From contig JAKCDN010000004.1 in assembly GCA_021841795.1 (NCBI GenBank), positions 1 through 25,626 of the forward strand: 25,626 bases of DNA. The letters are read 5' to 3'. The notes beneath the pieces are model-generated. The model searched no databases. It was given only the letters and a program-made list of their open reading frames with translations, and had not been told where the DNA came from. The DNA is from Acidobacteriota bacterium (GTDB lineage Bacteria; Acidobacteriota; Terriglobia; Terriglobales; Acidobacteriaceae). Position numbers and translations under genes: made by a program. Below, piece by piece: positions 1-7,339 of this stretch; positions within the stretch are counted from its first letter, which is position 1; each line of letters starts with the position of its first letter.

Positions 1-1048
1 GCGCGGGCAGAGGCTTGCCGGCGCGGGAGTAACGGAGCCGCCACTCCGCCACCGATGTAAGGATGCCATCGACCAGGGCTCGGATCGCCACCACGGTCCA
101 CGGCATAAGGGCGAGCAGCATCACCACCAGGTAGTACCAGAACGGCTGAATGTGCTGGTAGCGGTCGGTTGCAAACCGCTGCAGGTTGTGCTCGAGGAAA
201 AATTCGCGGAAGAAGGTGGGGTTCTGGTGCTGCACGGCGATGAACCAGGGCAGCACGATGGCCAAGTAGAGGACAATACCGGGCCACCACAAGGAACGGC
301 GAAGAATGCCCCACTCCTTGCGTAGAAAAGCAAAGGCCGCGACGATGAGCAGGGCAAGAAAGGGCGCTACGGGGCCTTTGGCGAGCGTGGCAAGGCCGGT
401 GAAGAAATAGATGTCGTAGAGCCAGAACTTGGAGCCGGTCTCGTACCAGGCATACCAGCCCAGCAGACCGATGGCGAGCGGGGCGGCCAACTGCATGTCA
501 GTCGATGCGCCGCGGGCAAATGCCAGGATGCCGGCGCAGGCCACGGTGATCAGGGCCGCATCGAGATGCCCCCCGGGGCGGAATCGCTTCATATGCAGGT
601 AGATGAGCGCCACCATGATGAAGGCGAAGGTGGCAGAGGGCAGGCGCGCACTCCAGTCGTGCACGCCGAAGTCCTGAAACAGAAACATGGCCCGCCAGTA
701 GTAGAGCGCGGGCTTCTCCAGCCAGGGCCGGCCGTAGAGGTACGGGGTGACGCAGGCGCCGAGATGCCCCTTCAGGGTGTGCGAGGAGTCAAAACGCACC
801 AGCATCTCGTGCGCGATCTGGGCGTAACGCGGCTCGTCGGCGCCCACGAGGCCCAATCCGTCGCCGCCCAGAATGGGCGTGAGCCCGTACAGGAGAAAAA
901 AGATGGTGAAAGCGAGAAAGACCGAAACTTCAAGGACGGTGCTGCGGCGGGGCACAAGTCTGCGCCAGGGCGCGGTTCCAACTGGGCTCAAAGGTGCTGC
1001 TGGATTTCCCATCTCTGCCATTTCTTTGAGGAGCGCGCTCCTGCGCAT
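1..1048 (-). CDS. ArnT/PMT-type membrane glycosyltransferase (GT39 superfamily), C-terminus cut by window edge
   Basis: This open frame reads leftward off the window edge, so about 349 N-terminal residues are visible and the C-terminus is missing. A short basic N-terminus leads into a hydrophobic helix (FLAFTIFFLLYG). Next comes the luminal-loop motif ADEPRYAQIAHEML, with the Asp-Glu pair typical of ArnT/PMT enzymes, then GRPWLEKPALYYW and NPTFFREFFLEHNLQRF. Several transmembrane stretches follow these. Enzymes of this superfamily move a sugar from a polyprenyl-phosphate donor to lipid A, protein or another acceptor outside the cytoplasmic membrane; the acceptor here cannot be read. Starts are possible at 1048 (ATG directly after AAAGGA) or at 1021 and 1012, none with an ideal ribosome site. 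It lies 110 bp downstream of nrnA on the same strand and may be the last gene of an rbfA-nrnA transcript. Confidence 0.85.
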   Translation of the reverse strand, partial: MRRSALLKEMAEMGNPAAPLSPVGTAPWRRLVPRRSTVLEVSVFLAFTIFFLLYGLTPILGGDGLGLVGADEPRYAQIAHEMLVRFDSSHTLKGHLGACVTPYLYGRPWLEKPALYYWRAMFLFQDFGVHDWSARLPSATFAFIMVALIYLHMKRFRPGGHLDAALITVACAGILAFARGASTDMQLAAPLAIGLLGWYAWYETGSKFWLYDIYFFTGLATLAKGPVAPFLALLIVAAFAFLRKEWGILRRSLWWPGIVLYLAIVLPWFIAVQHQNPTFFREFFLEHNLQRFATDRYQHIQPFWYYLVVMLLALMPWTVVAIRALVDGILTSVAEWRLRYSRAGKPLPA

Positions 1049-1107
1049 TCCTTTCGGACTTGGTCTCCGTATTGACGCAGGACGGATGGAGGAGGGCCCG
1101 GACCCGC

Positions 1108-1166
1108 TAGCCTAGATTACCGCCACCAGGCGGACGCGTTGCAGCAACACAACAGGGTCTAGGCTA
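1108..1166. other. 59-bp folded element: 9-bp inverted repeat enclosing two small hairpins
   Basis: TAGCCTAGA at 1108-1116 is exactly complementary to TCTAGGCTA at 1158-1166. Inside lie CCGCC-ACCA-GGCGG (1120-1133) and GTTGC-A-GCAAC (1138-1148), so either strand could fold as a three-way junction. The right arm contains the nrnA stop codon (1159-1161), so the fold would form at the 3' end of nrnA mRNA. There is no T-run after it on the minus strand, so it is not a standard intrinsic terminator. It could be a REP-like element, an mRNA-stabilising structure or an atypical terminator. I see no second copy in this window. Confidence 0.5.
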
Positions 1167-2280
1167 TCAGATTCCCCCTGGGTGTCCGCTGCCGAGAGCT
1201 GCGATCATGCTGCGACGGGAGGATTTCCCCGTTGGCCGCGAAGGCGCCGCGCAGCTCGGCCAGAACCCGTTTGACCGCGCGCGCGAGCGGCCCTTCAAGG
1301 GTGCAGCCGGAGGCGTTATGGTGTCCGCCGCCGCCCATGCGTGCCGCCACTGCCGCTACATTCAACCCGCTCTTGCTGCGGAGGCTGACGCGCACTTCAC
1401 CGTCGGGCAGCTCACGCAGAAAGCCTACGGCATCGACACCGGCCATGCCGAGCGCCACGCCCACAATGCCCTCGCAATCCTCTTCGGTGGCCCGTGTGCT
1501 CTGCATGTCCTTGTGGGTCACCGTAAGCCAGGCAATCCGGCCCTGGCGGCGAAGACGGCGCAACGCGGCGCCCAGCAGGAGCAGCTTGGAGGGTGGCGCG
1601 GAGAAATAGATGTCGCGGGCAATGGCCACGGGGTCGGCACCCGCCGCCACCAAATCGCGCGCCAGCGCGAAGGTCGACTCGCGCACGTTGCCGAAGCAAA
1701 ATCCCCCCGTATCGGTCAGCACGGTGGCGTAGATGCATTGCGCCATGAGCGGCGTGATGACAGCGCCTGCAGCCAGCGCCAGCCGGTAGACCATCTCTCC
1801 CGCGCTGGCCGCCTCCCGATCGATCCAGTTCACGGGCGCGAACGCGACGCCCGTCACATGATGATCGATATTCACCAGAAAATACTCTTCCAGCCCGCGC
1901 AGCCGCGTACGTTCCGTACCGTCGCACTCCAGCACGATCGCGGCATCGTAGGGACCGCGCACGCGCAGCCGCGACTGAATGGCATCTACGCCCGGCAGTT
2001 GCCGGCAGTAGAGCGGAATGCGATCGGCGGCCACTAGGTCAGCGCGCTTGCCCATCTGCCGGAGCATCATGCCCAGCGCCAGCATGGAGCCGACGGAATC
2101 GCCATCGGGCCGCGCATGCGAGCAAACCAGGAACCGCCGGCCGCGGCGCAGAACTTCGAGAACCGCTGCCAGGGAGGGATCGTCGATGACGCCGGGGGTC
2201 TGCCTGAGGACGGTGCTGGATGCCCGCGAATGCGCGGCGGTCCCGGAGCGCAGCCCGGATTTTGCGGGGATCGTGCTCAT
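1159..2280 (-). CDS. nrnA: DHH-family phosphoesterase, NrnA-type nanoRNase / pAp phosphatase
   Basis: The 373-residue product has the two-domain DHH/DHHA1 layout. The N-terminal domain carries HARPDGDSVGS (about 55-65) and the DHH triad in NIDHHVTG (139-141). The C-terminal domain carries GGGGHHNASG (316-325), the usual substrate-binding glycine/histidine motif. NrnA enzymes degrade 2-5-nt RNAs from the 5' end and hydrolyse 3'-phosphoadenosine 5'-phosphate with Mn2+ in the cytoplasm. The frame stays open upstream to 2382, but that part overlaps rbfA and is low-complexity, so I place the start at the ATG at 2280, four bases after the rbfA stop. rbfA-nrnA adjacency is common in bacteria; the often-adjacent infB and truB are absent here. 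Confidence 0.9.
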   Translation of the reverse strand: MSTIPAKSGLRSGTAAHSRASSTVLRQTPGVIDDPSLAAVLEVLRRGRRFLVCSHARPDGDSVGSMLALGMMLRQMGKRADLVAADRIPLYCRQLPGVDAIQSRLRVRGPYDAAIVLECDGTERTRLRGLEEYFLVNIDHHVTGVAFAPVNWIDREAASAGEMVYRLALAAGAVITPLMAQCIYATVLTDTGGFCFGNVRESTFALARDLVAAGADPVAIARDIYFSAPPSKLLLLGAALRRLRRQGRIAWLTVTHKDMQSTRATEEDCEGIVGVALGMAGVDAVGFLRELPDGEVRVSLRSKSGLNVAAVAARMGGGGHHNASGCTLEGPLARAVKRVLAELRGAFAANGEILPSQHDRSSRQRTPRGNLIA

Positions 2281-2284
2281 GCCG

Positions 2285-2752
2285 TTAACGCAGCGGCGCT
2301 TCCTGTTCCGGGGAAGATGCCTCGTCCGAGGAGCCCGGTTGGGAAACAACTGCCGCTGCCGCTGCCCGCCGCGCGGCGGCACCGGGCTTGCGCGTGCGGC
2401 TCATCAGCTCTTCAATACGGGCCTGGAACCGCCCCGAGCGATCGACGACAAAGCTGAGCTCGGGCACATGGCGCACTCCCATACGCTCTCGCAACTCGTG
2501 ACGGATAAATCCCTTGGCAGCTTCCAGGCCCGCCAGGGTGTCGGCTTCAGCCTTGGCTACGTCCTTAACGTTGCTGTCCACAGCGACGTACACGCACGCC
2601 GACTTTCCGCCCGGATTCAAGGCCACCTCGCTGACATGACAGAAGTCGATGCGCGGATCGGAGAGCTCACCTTCGATCAGGACGTCAATCTCCTCGCGCA
2701 AAGCCTCTGCCACTCGATCCTGATGATGTTTGCGCGCTCGATGCTCCGGCAT
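2285..2752 (-). CDS. rbfA: 30S ribosome-binding factor RbfA
   Basis: The 155-residue protein matches RbfA, a KH-fold protein that binds immature 30S subunits and assists 16S rRNA 5'-end maturation, notably in the cold. Visible signatures are the N-terminal helix HRARKHHQDRVAEALREEI, the strand DPRIDFCHVSEVALNPGG, a central AGLEAAKGFIRHELRERMGVR (about 70-95) and PELSFVVDRSGRFQARIEEL. The last 35 residues are an Ala/Pro/Ser-rich acidic tail beyond the conserved fold. The start at 2752 is fixed by AGGAGG five bases upstream. The gene is followed after four bases by nrnA, so the two are almost certainly co-transcribed. The gene upstream is a DEAD-box helicase rather than the more usual infB. Confidence 0.95.
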   Translation of the reverse strand: MPEHRARKHHQDRVAEALREEIDVLIEGELSDPRIDFCHVSEVALNPGGKSACVYVAVDSNVKDVAKAEADTLAGLEAAKGFIRHELRERMGVRHVPELSFVVDRSGRFQARIEELMSRTRKPGAAARRAAAAAVVSQPGSSDEASSPEQEAPLR

Positions 2753-2983
2753 GGCTCCCTCCTATCTCTGCCCGAGACCCCGCTGCGCAAGGCAGCAGTT
2801 CCGGCCCAGTTAAACTCTTCAGCATAGCAGAGCATGACCGAGCCGGCAGTGCGGGGCGGCATCGGTCACGAACTGCAAATCTTTCATGGCACGCCGGCGA
2901 GCCCTGCCGCCGAGGTGATTCCGGGATGCCACCTGCGGAGACGCGGTGGCGCTCGGCGCTCGTCCGGCCGTTGCGAGATCCGC

Positions 2984-3004
2984 GGCCCCAACATGCGTGG
3001 GGCC
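2984..3004. other. Hairpin between the helicase gene and rbfA
   Basis: GGCCCCA (2984-2990) and TGGGGCC (2998-3004) form a perfect 7-bp stem with a 7-nt loop, 24 bp beyond the helicase stop codon on the minus strand. No T-run follows in that direction. It may slow transcription or protect the helicase 3' end, but it is not a clear intrinsic terminator. The rest of the 275-bp gap (2753-3027) shows only the rbfA ribosome-binding site. Confidence 0.35.
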
Positions 3005-3027
3005 GGGACAGGATCAACGGGATACGA

Positions 3028-4161
3028 TCAGGCGACCTGGCTGGCCCGGGCCTGATTCGGGCGCACCCGATACTTTGTGGAGGTGACGGTCAGGGTACGC
3101 TCGATCTTCTTGAGCGCATGCGCCTCGTCGGGAGCGGCAAAGGTTGACGCCACGCCACGACTGGCGGCTCTGCCGGTTCTGCCGACGCGATGCACAAAGT
3201 CTTCGGCTTCCCTGGGCAGGTCATAGTTCACGACGTGGGCAACGTCAGCAACATCGATTCCCCGCGCCACGACATCGGTTGCCACCAACACGCGATGGCG
3301 GCCCTCGGCGAATCCGCGCAAGGCGGAGCTGCGCTGCGATTGCGACCGGTCACCGTGAATGGGCGCAGCAGCGAAGCCGGCACGCGATAAACGCCGCGCG
3401 ACGCGATCGGCTCCATGCTTGGTCCGCACGAACACCATGAAGCTGCCGTCGCTCGATCCGAGAAGATGCTCGAGCAACTCCTGTTTCTTGTCGACGGGCA
3501 CCTCAAAGGTTTGCAGCTTCACATTGGGCGAGGGCTTCAACTCCGTACTGATATCGATGCGCACCGGGTTATTGAGGTAAAGACTGGCCACGTCACGAAT
3601 TGCCGGGCTCAGCGTGGCGGAGTAGCAAAGCGTCTGGCGATTCTGCGGCAGAAGCGCGGCAATGCGGCGGATTGCCGGCTTGAAGCCCATGTCCAGCATG
3701 CGGTCCACTTCATCCAAAACCAGCATCTTGACGGCGCTCAGGTTGACGAGCCCGCGGGTCAAGTAGTCTTCGAGACGGCCCGGAGTCGCAACGATCAGGC
3801 GCGCTCCCTTGCGGATAGAGGATAATTGGGGGCCTTCCGCGAGGCCGCCGCAGACCAGCGCGGCTTTGGCCTGGCCCTGGGTAAGATTTCGCCACGCCTC
3901 CAGCACCTGCATCGCGAGTTCGCGCGTGGGCAGGAGCACCAGGGCCTTGCTGTCGCCGGCGTCCGCCTCCATGCGCTCGATAAGGGGAATGAGAAAGCTG
4001 AGTGTCTTGCCGGTACCCGTCTGCGCTGTCGCCAGCACGTCGCGTCCCTCCATCGCGGGAGGCAGGGCTGCGGCCTGGACGGGGGTGGGATGGATAAAAT
4101 TCGCATTGGCCAACTGCCGCTGCATTTTCGGTGAAAGCTGTAATTCTGAAAAGAGTTTCAA
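3028..4161 (-). CDS. DEAD-box ATP-dependent RNA helicase (RhlE-like)
   Basis: The 377-residue protein has the full two-domain helicase core. It shows the Q motif FIHPTPVQ (22-29), motif I AQTGTGKT (46-53), PTREL (78-82), ATPGR (125-129), motif II DEVD (150-153), motif III SAT (181-183) and motif VI HRVGRTGR (324-331). There is only a short C-terminal tail. Such enzymes unwind short RNA duplexes with ATP in ribosome assembly, mRNA decay or cold adaptation, which fits its place upstream of rbfA. Motif II reads DEVD rather than DEAD; the two acidic residues and the final Asp are kept, so activity is expected. The start is TTG at 4161, supported by AGGA five bases upstream and by alignment of the MKLFSELQLS N-terminus with family members. 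The 275-bp gap to rbfA leaves co-transcription uncertain. Confidence 0.92.
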   Translation of the reverse strand: MKLFSELQLSPKMQRQLANANFIHPTPVQAAALPPAMEGRDVLATAQTGTGKTLSFLIPLIERMEADAGDSKALVLLPTRELAMQVLEAWRNLTQGQAKAALVCGGLAEGPQLSSIRKGARLIVATPGRLEDYLTRGLVNLSAVKMLVLDEVDRMLDMGFKPAIRRIAALLPQNRQTLCYSATLSPAIRDVASLYLNNPVRIDISTELKPSPNVKLQTFEVPVDKKQELLEHLLGSSDGSFMVFVRTKHGADRVARRLSRAGFAAAPIHGDRSQSQRSSALRGFAEGRHRVLVATDVVARGIDVADVAHVVNYDLPREAEDFVHRVGRTGRAASRGVASTFAAPDEAHALKKIERTLTVTSTKYRVRPNQARASQVA

Positions 4162-4841
4162 TTGATTCCTGTTTGCACCTCAGCCGCGGAGATTCCATCC
4201 TCCAGAATCCACTCTGGAATTCATCCATGGAATCGACCGCGCGGATGCAGCCGCTGCATTCCCTGCCGCTGCCCGAAAATCGTTTCGAGCCACGCAGGAA
4301 ATCTTCACTATTTATTTATGCGGAAAACCCTGGGGCGCTTGCCCCAAACAATTTGAGATTTGCCACACCTATCGCGTCTTCGACTGCGTTACGCCATCGC
4401 GTTGCAGTCTGGTCCGGCCAGTCACCATAAGCGGTGAAACCTTGACATCAATGGACCATTACGCTGAGGGGCCTGGGGAAATTACCTGGTGGACGGTCTG
4501 GCGGATGCGGGCAAGAACGGCTCACAACCAAACAACTGAGCGTGTCTTGATGATAACACAGCGTGTTTTGCGCGCGGTCCGGGGATATCCATCGTGCGTT
4601 CTCCGCATCCTGCGCGCCGAAAGAAGACCGGGCGCAAGCCCCCGGTCAAGTGCACGGCCTGCCGCAGAGGGGTGCGCGAGAACTCCGTTATGGCGCTCAT
4701 GCAACCTCAATGGATTCCAGGACTGCCGGCATCGGATCCATCCTGCGCATTTTTAGGGAGCGGGAATGGGGCGCGATATGCAATGGCTCTGGAGAACAAA
4801 AGCGCCCCGGCGCCATGCTGCCGGCTGTACGCAAGGGAGAG
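4162..4841. other. Gene-free stretch between divergent helicase and hxlR genes
   Basis: About 680 bp hold no open frame that resembles a protein; short frames on both strands are Arg/Pro/Cys-rich and look like chance. It contains several hairpins: TGGGGC-GCTT-GCCCCA (4331-4346), GACCGGG/CCCGGTC (4626-4632 with 4641-4647), and the dyad AACAC-AGC-GTGTT around 4555-4567. An AT-rich patch (about 4307-4320) could hold the helicase promoter on the minus strand. TTGACA at 4442-4447 has no convincing -10 partner. No tRNA or known RNA family is recognised. Confidence 0.5.
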
Positions 4842-4869
4842 CCGACAAGGCATTCCCACCACTTATAAC
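4842..4869 (+). promoter_or_regulatory. Candidate hxlR promoter
   Basis: CCGACA (4842-4847) and TATAAC (4864-4869) are 16 bp apart and match the sigma-70 -35 and -10 consensus at four and five positions. The -10 box runs into the palindromic operator. A second -10-like hexamer, TACGAT (4893-4898), lies six bases before the hxlR ATG and could give a leaderless transcript instead. Confidence 0.45.
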
Positions 4870-4884
4870 TTGCAAAATGCAAGT
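4868..4884. promoter_or_regulatory. Palindromic operator for the HxlR regulator
   Basis: ACTTGCA-AAA-TGCAAGT is a perfect 17-bp inverted repeat overlapping the putative -10 box, 20 bp before the hxlR start codon. HxlR-family regulators are dimeric winged-helix proteins that bind such palindromes and often control their own gene, so autoregulation is the natural reading. Binding itself is inferred. Confidence 0.65.
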
Positions 4885-4904
4885 AAACTCTCTACGATGC
4901 TCTG

Positions 4905-5405
4905 ATGGCGCGAAAGTTGAAGGCCGGTCCCCGTTCGGGCTGTCCGGTGAGCATGTCGCTCGATCTGCTCGGCGACCGCTGGTCGCTGCTGATCGTGCGC
5001 GACGTAATGGTGCGCGGCTACCGCACCTTTCGCGAGTTCCAGCAATCCGGCGAGGGCATTGCCACCAACATCCTAGCCGACCGTCTGGACAAGCTGGAAC
5101 AGGGCGGCGTCCTGGCCCGGGAGCGGGCAGCCGATGACGGACGCAGCACGCACTACCGGCTGACGCCGAAGGGGATAGCACTGGCTCCGGTGCTGCTGGA
5201 GCTGCTGATCTGGGGCGCGCGGCACGAGCCGACCGATGCGCCCTGCGCGGTGATCGATCAGATGGAGCAGGACCGCGCGGGCGTGCTTGCAGAGACCTAT
5301 CGACGCTGGGAACAGCGCGATCCCGTGCCGCTGCTGCCGCCGTTCAAGACCGGCAAAAAGACGCATGCAAGACCCAATTCCCCGAAAGGACGAAACAAGC
5401 GATGA
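4905..5405 (+). CDS. HxlR-family winged-helix transcriptional regulator
   Basis: The 166-residue protein has the HxlR domain at about residues 10-105: a conserved cysteine in SGCPVS (Cys13), LLGDRWSLLIVRD, YRTFREFQQSGEGIATNILADRL as recognition helix region, and the wing DDGRSTHYRLTPKGIAL. In some members, such as HypR, the N-terminal cysteine senses oxidative or electrophilic stress; this one keeps that cysteine, but sensing is inferred. A basic, Pro-rich tail of about 60 residues follows the domain. No Shine-Dalgarno sequence precedes the ATG. The stop codon overlaps the next gene's ATG (ATGA at 5402-5405), so the two are translationally coupled, which suggests that the VOC protein is under its control. 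Confidence 0.92.
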   Translation: MARKLKAGPRSGCPVSMSLDLLGDRWSLLIVRDVMVRGYRTFREFQQSGEGIATNILADRLDKLEQGGVLARERAADDGRSTHYRLTPKGIALAPVLLELLIWGARHEPTDAPCAVIDQMEQDRAGVLAETYRRWEQRDPVPLLPPFKTGKKTHARPNSPKGRNKR

Positions 5406-5836
5406 AGGTGAATCTTTATCTGAACTTTCCCGGCACGTGCGCCGAGGCGCTCGCTCTCTACGCGAGGCATCTGGGCGCGCAGACCCAGATGCAAGCAACC
5501 TATGAAGAGATGGCGGCTCATGGCGGGCCACTGAACGTTCCAGCCGGCCTGACGAGCAAGAGCATTCTGCACGCGCGCTTCAAGATCGGCGACGCTCTCA
5601 TGATGGCCAGCGATGGTCCGCCGGAGCGCGTCCAACCCATGCGCAGCGCCTACATCACGCTTTCAGTGAACAGCAACGACGAGGCCCAGCGCATCTACGA
5701 TGCCCTGACCGAAGGGGGCGAGATTTTTATGCCTCTGGGGGAGACCTTTTTTGCGCATCGCTTCGGCCAGTTCCGCGACAAGTTCGGCATCAACTGGATG
5801 CTGATTCACGAGAAGACCGCGCCGGAGCAGGACTGA
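5402..5836 (+). CDS. PhnB-like VOC (glyoxalase/bleomycin-resistance superfamily) protein
   Basis: The 144-residue protein opens with VNLYLNFPGTCAEALALYARHLGA, the beta-alpha start of PhnB/3-demethylubiquinone-methyltransferase-like VOC proteins. It continues with LHARFKIGDALMMASDGPPE and ends with FAHRFGQFRDKFGINWMLIHEK, the usual last two strands. VOC proteins are cytoplasmic, often metal-dependent and chemically diverse, so the reaction cannot be read from sequence. Its ATG overlaps the hxlR stop by four bases. HxlR regulators are often paired with small detoxification or redox enzymes, so a stress or xenobiotic role is plausible but unproven. Confidence 0.88.
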   Translation: MKVNLYLNFPGTCAEALALYARHLGAQTQMQATYEEMAAHGGPLNVPAGLTSKSILHARFKIGDALMMASDGPPERVQPMRSAYITLSVNSNDEAQRIYDALTEGGEIFMPLGETFFAHRFGQFRDKFGINWMLIHEKTAPEQD

Positions 5837-5872
5837 GAAGGCGGCGGCGGTTTGCGCGCCGGCCGACGCACT

Positions 5873-5885
5873 CCAGGAATCCTGG
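5873..5885. other. 13-bp palindrome in the VOC-gcdH gap
   Basis: CCAGGA-A-TCCTGG is a perfect inverted repeat 37 bp after the VOC stop codon and about 110 bp before the dehydrogenase start. No T-run follows. It could be an operator for the dehydrogenase gene or a weak 3'-end structure for the hxlR-VOC transcript; the sequence does not decide. Confidence 0.3.
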
Positions 5886-5997
5886 CGGGGCCAAGCCGGC
5901 CGGGGCCGGACGCGCGGGCATGCACGCAATCACATCTTCAGGCCTGCCGATCTGTTAGCCTTGGTGCTTGCGAAATCTCGCAGCGGTGTGGTTGTTT

Positions 5998-7197
5998 ATG
6001 GCCTTCCAGTTTTCCGGCTTTGATTTTCTGCATCTTGACGCGACCCTGAGCGAGGAAGAGCTGCTTGTCCGTCGCACGGCGCGCGAATTTGTCGACGCCA
6101 GCATTATGCCTGTGATCGAGGCGTGCTTTCGCGAGGCGCGTTTCCCGCGGGAGCTGGTCAAACCGATGGGCGAGCTGGGCTTTTACGGCGCCAACATGGA
6201 GGGTTACGGCTGCGCCGGAATGTCCAACGTGGAATACGGTTTCGTGATGCAGGAGCTGGAGCGCGGCGACTCCGGACTGCGCAGCTTTGTGAGCGTGCAG
6301 TCGGCGCTGGTCATGTATCCGATCTACACCTTCGGCAGCGACGAACACAAGAACGCCTGGCTACCCGCGCTGGCCGCGGGCGACAAGATCGGCTGCTTCG
6401 GGCTCACCGAACCCGGATTCGGCTCGAACCCCGCCGGGATGACGACCCGCGCCCGCAAAGCAGGCGACGAGTACGTCCTGAACGGCGAAAAGATGTGGAT
6501 CACCTCGGGCACCATTGCCGACGTTGCGATCGTCTGGGCCCGTCTGGAAGATGAAAACGGCGTACTCGGCGAAGGCGCCGAAAGCGTGCGGGGATTTTTG
6601 GTGGAGACCGACCGGCGTGGATTTTCCGCCCCGGAGATTCACGGCAAATGGTCACTGCGCGCCTCGGTCACCAGCGGGCTTACGCTCGATGAGGTGCATG
6701 TGCCTGCCAGGAACCTGCTGCCCGGCGCGACCAGCCTCAAGAGCGCGCTCATGTGCCTGAATCAGGCGCGATATGGCATCAGCTGGGGCGCGATCGGCGC
6801 AGCCATGGATTGCTACAACACCGCGCTCAACTACGCCAAGACCAGAAAACAGTTCCGGAATCAGCCTATTGCCAGCCATCAACTGGTTCAGGAAAAGCTG
6901 GTGTGGATGGCGACGGAGATTGCAAAGGCGCAGATGCTCGCACTGCAGGTGGGCCGGCTCAAGGACGCCGGCACCGTGGGCCACCAGCACATCTCGATGG
7001 CCAAGCGCAATAACGTCTGGATGGCCCTTGAGTGCGCACGGCTGGCCCGGGACATTCTGGGCGCCAATGGCGTCACGGAGGATTATCCGATCATGCGTCA
7101 CAGCATGAACCTGGAATCGGTGAAGACCTACGAGGGGACGCACGACATCCATACGCTGGTGATCGGGCAAAACCTGACCGGCATAGGAGCGTACTGA
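5998..7197 (+). CDS. gcdH: Glutaryl-CoA dehydrogenase (acyl-CoA dehydrogenase family)
   Basis: With the ATG at 5998 the product has 399 residues, the normal size for the family. From memory of human GCDH, diagnostic stretches match closely: GLRSFVSVQSALVM (Arg95 and Ser99, which bind the glutaryl carboxylate), GCFGLTEPGFGSNP (about 132-145, FAD/substrate loop), WSLRASVTSG, LNQARYGISWG, and the C-terminal YEGTHDIH with catalytic base Glu379. The enzyme is an FAD flavoprotein that oxidises and decarboxylates glutaryl-CoA to crotonyl-CoA in lysine, tryptophan and aromatic breakdown, passing electrons to ETF. An in-frame TTG at 5968 would add ten residues; neither start has a clear ribosome site. 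No ETF or other lysine-degradation gene is adjacent. Confidence 0.85.
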   Translation: MAFQFSGFDFLHLDATLSEEELLVRRTAREFVDASIMPVIEACFREARFPRELVKPMGELGFYGANMEGYGCAGMSNVEYGFVMQELERGDSGLRSFVSVQSALVMYPIYTFGSDEHKNAWLPALAAGDKIGCFGLTEPGFGSNPAGMTTRARKAGDEYVLNGEKMWITSGTIADVAIVWARLEDENGVLGEGAESVRGFLVETDRRGFSAPEIHGKWSLRASVTSGLTLDEVHVPARNLLPGATSLKSALMCLNQARYGISWGAIGAAMDCYNTALNYAKTRKQFRNQPIASHQLVQEKLVWMATEIAKAQMLALQVGRLKDAGTVGHQHISMAKRNNVWMALECARLARDILGANGVTEDYPIMRHSMNLESVKTYEGTHDIHTLVIGQNLTGIGAY

Positions 7198-7339
7198 GGC
7201 CGGATCTCGCGATGCGCCTGGCGCAGATCGGCGGGTCATCCCGCTCAGAAAACCGGCGGACCGGCGCCGAAGGCAGCGCCGCAGCGCACGCTTGAAGCGG
7301 CTTCCAGGGCGGTGAGTTATCCGGCCCGGAACGTTGGGT

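Noticed and set aside
1207..2037. 276-residue plus-strand frame opposite nrnA
   Set aside because: It is the antisense shadow of a clear DHH phosphoesterase and has His/Arg/Gln-rich sequence without any family features.
2685..3017. 110-residue minus-strand frame between the helicase gene and rbfA
   Set aside because: It overlaps the start of rbfA in another frame and is low-complexity; the real rbfA start with AGGAGG is unambiguous.
4594..4905. Small basic frame (103 residues) ending at the hxlR start
   Set aside because: There is no ribosome site or family resemblance, and it runs across the promoter and operator of hxlR.
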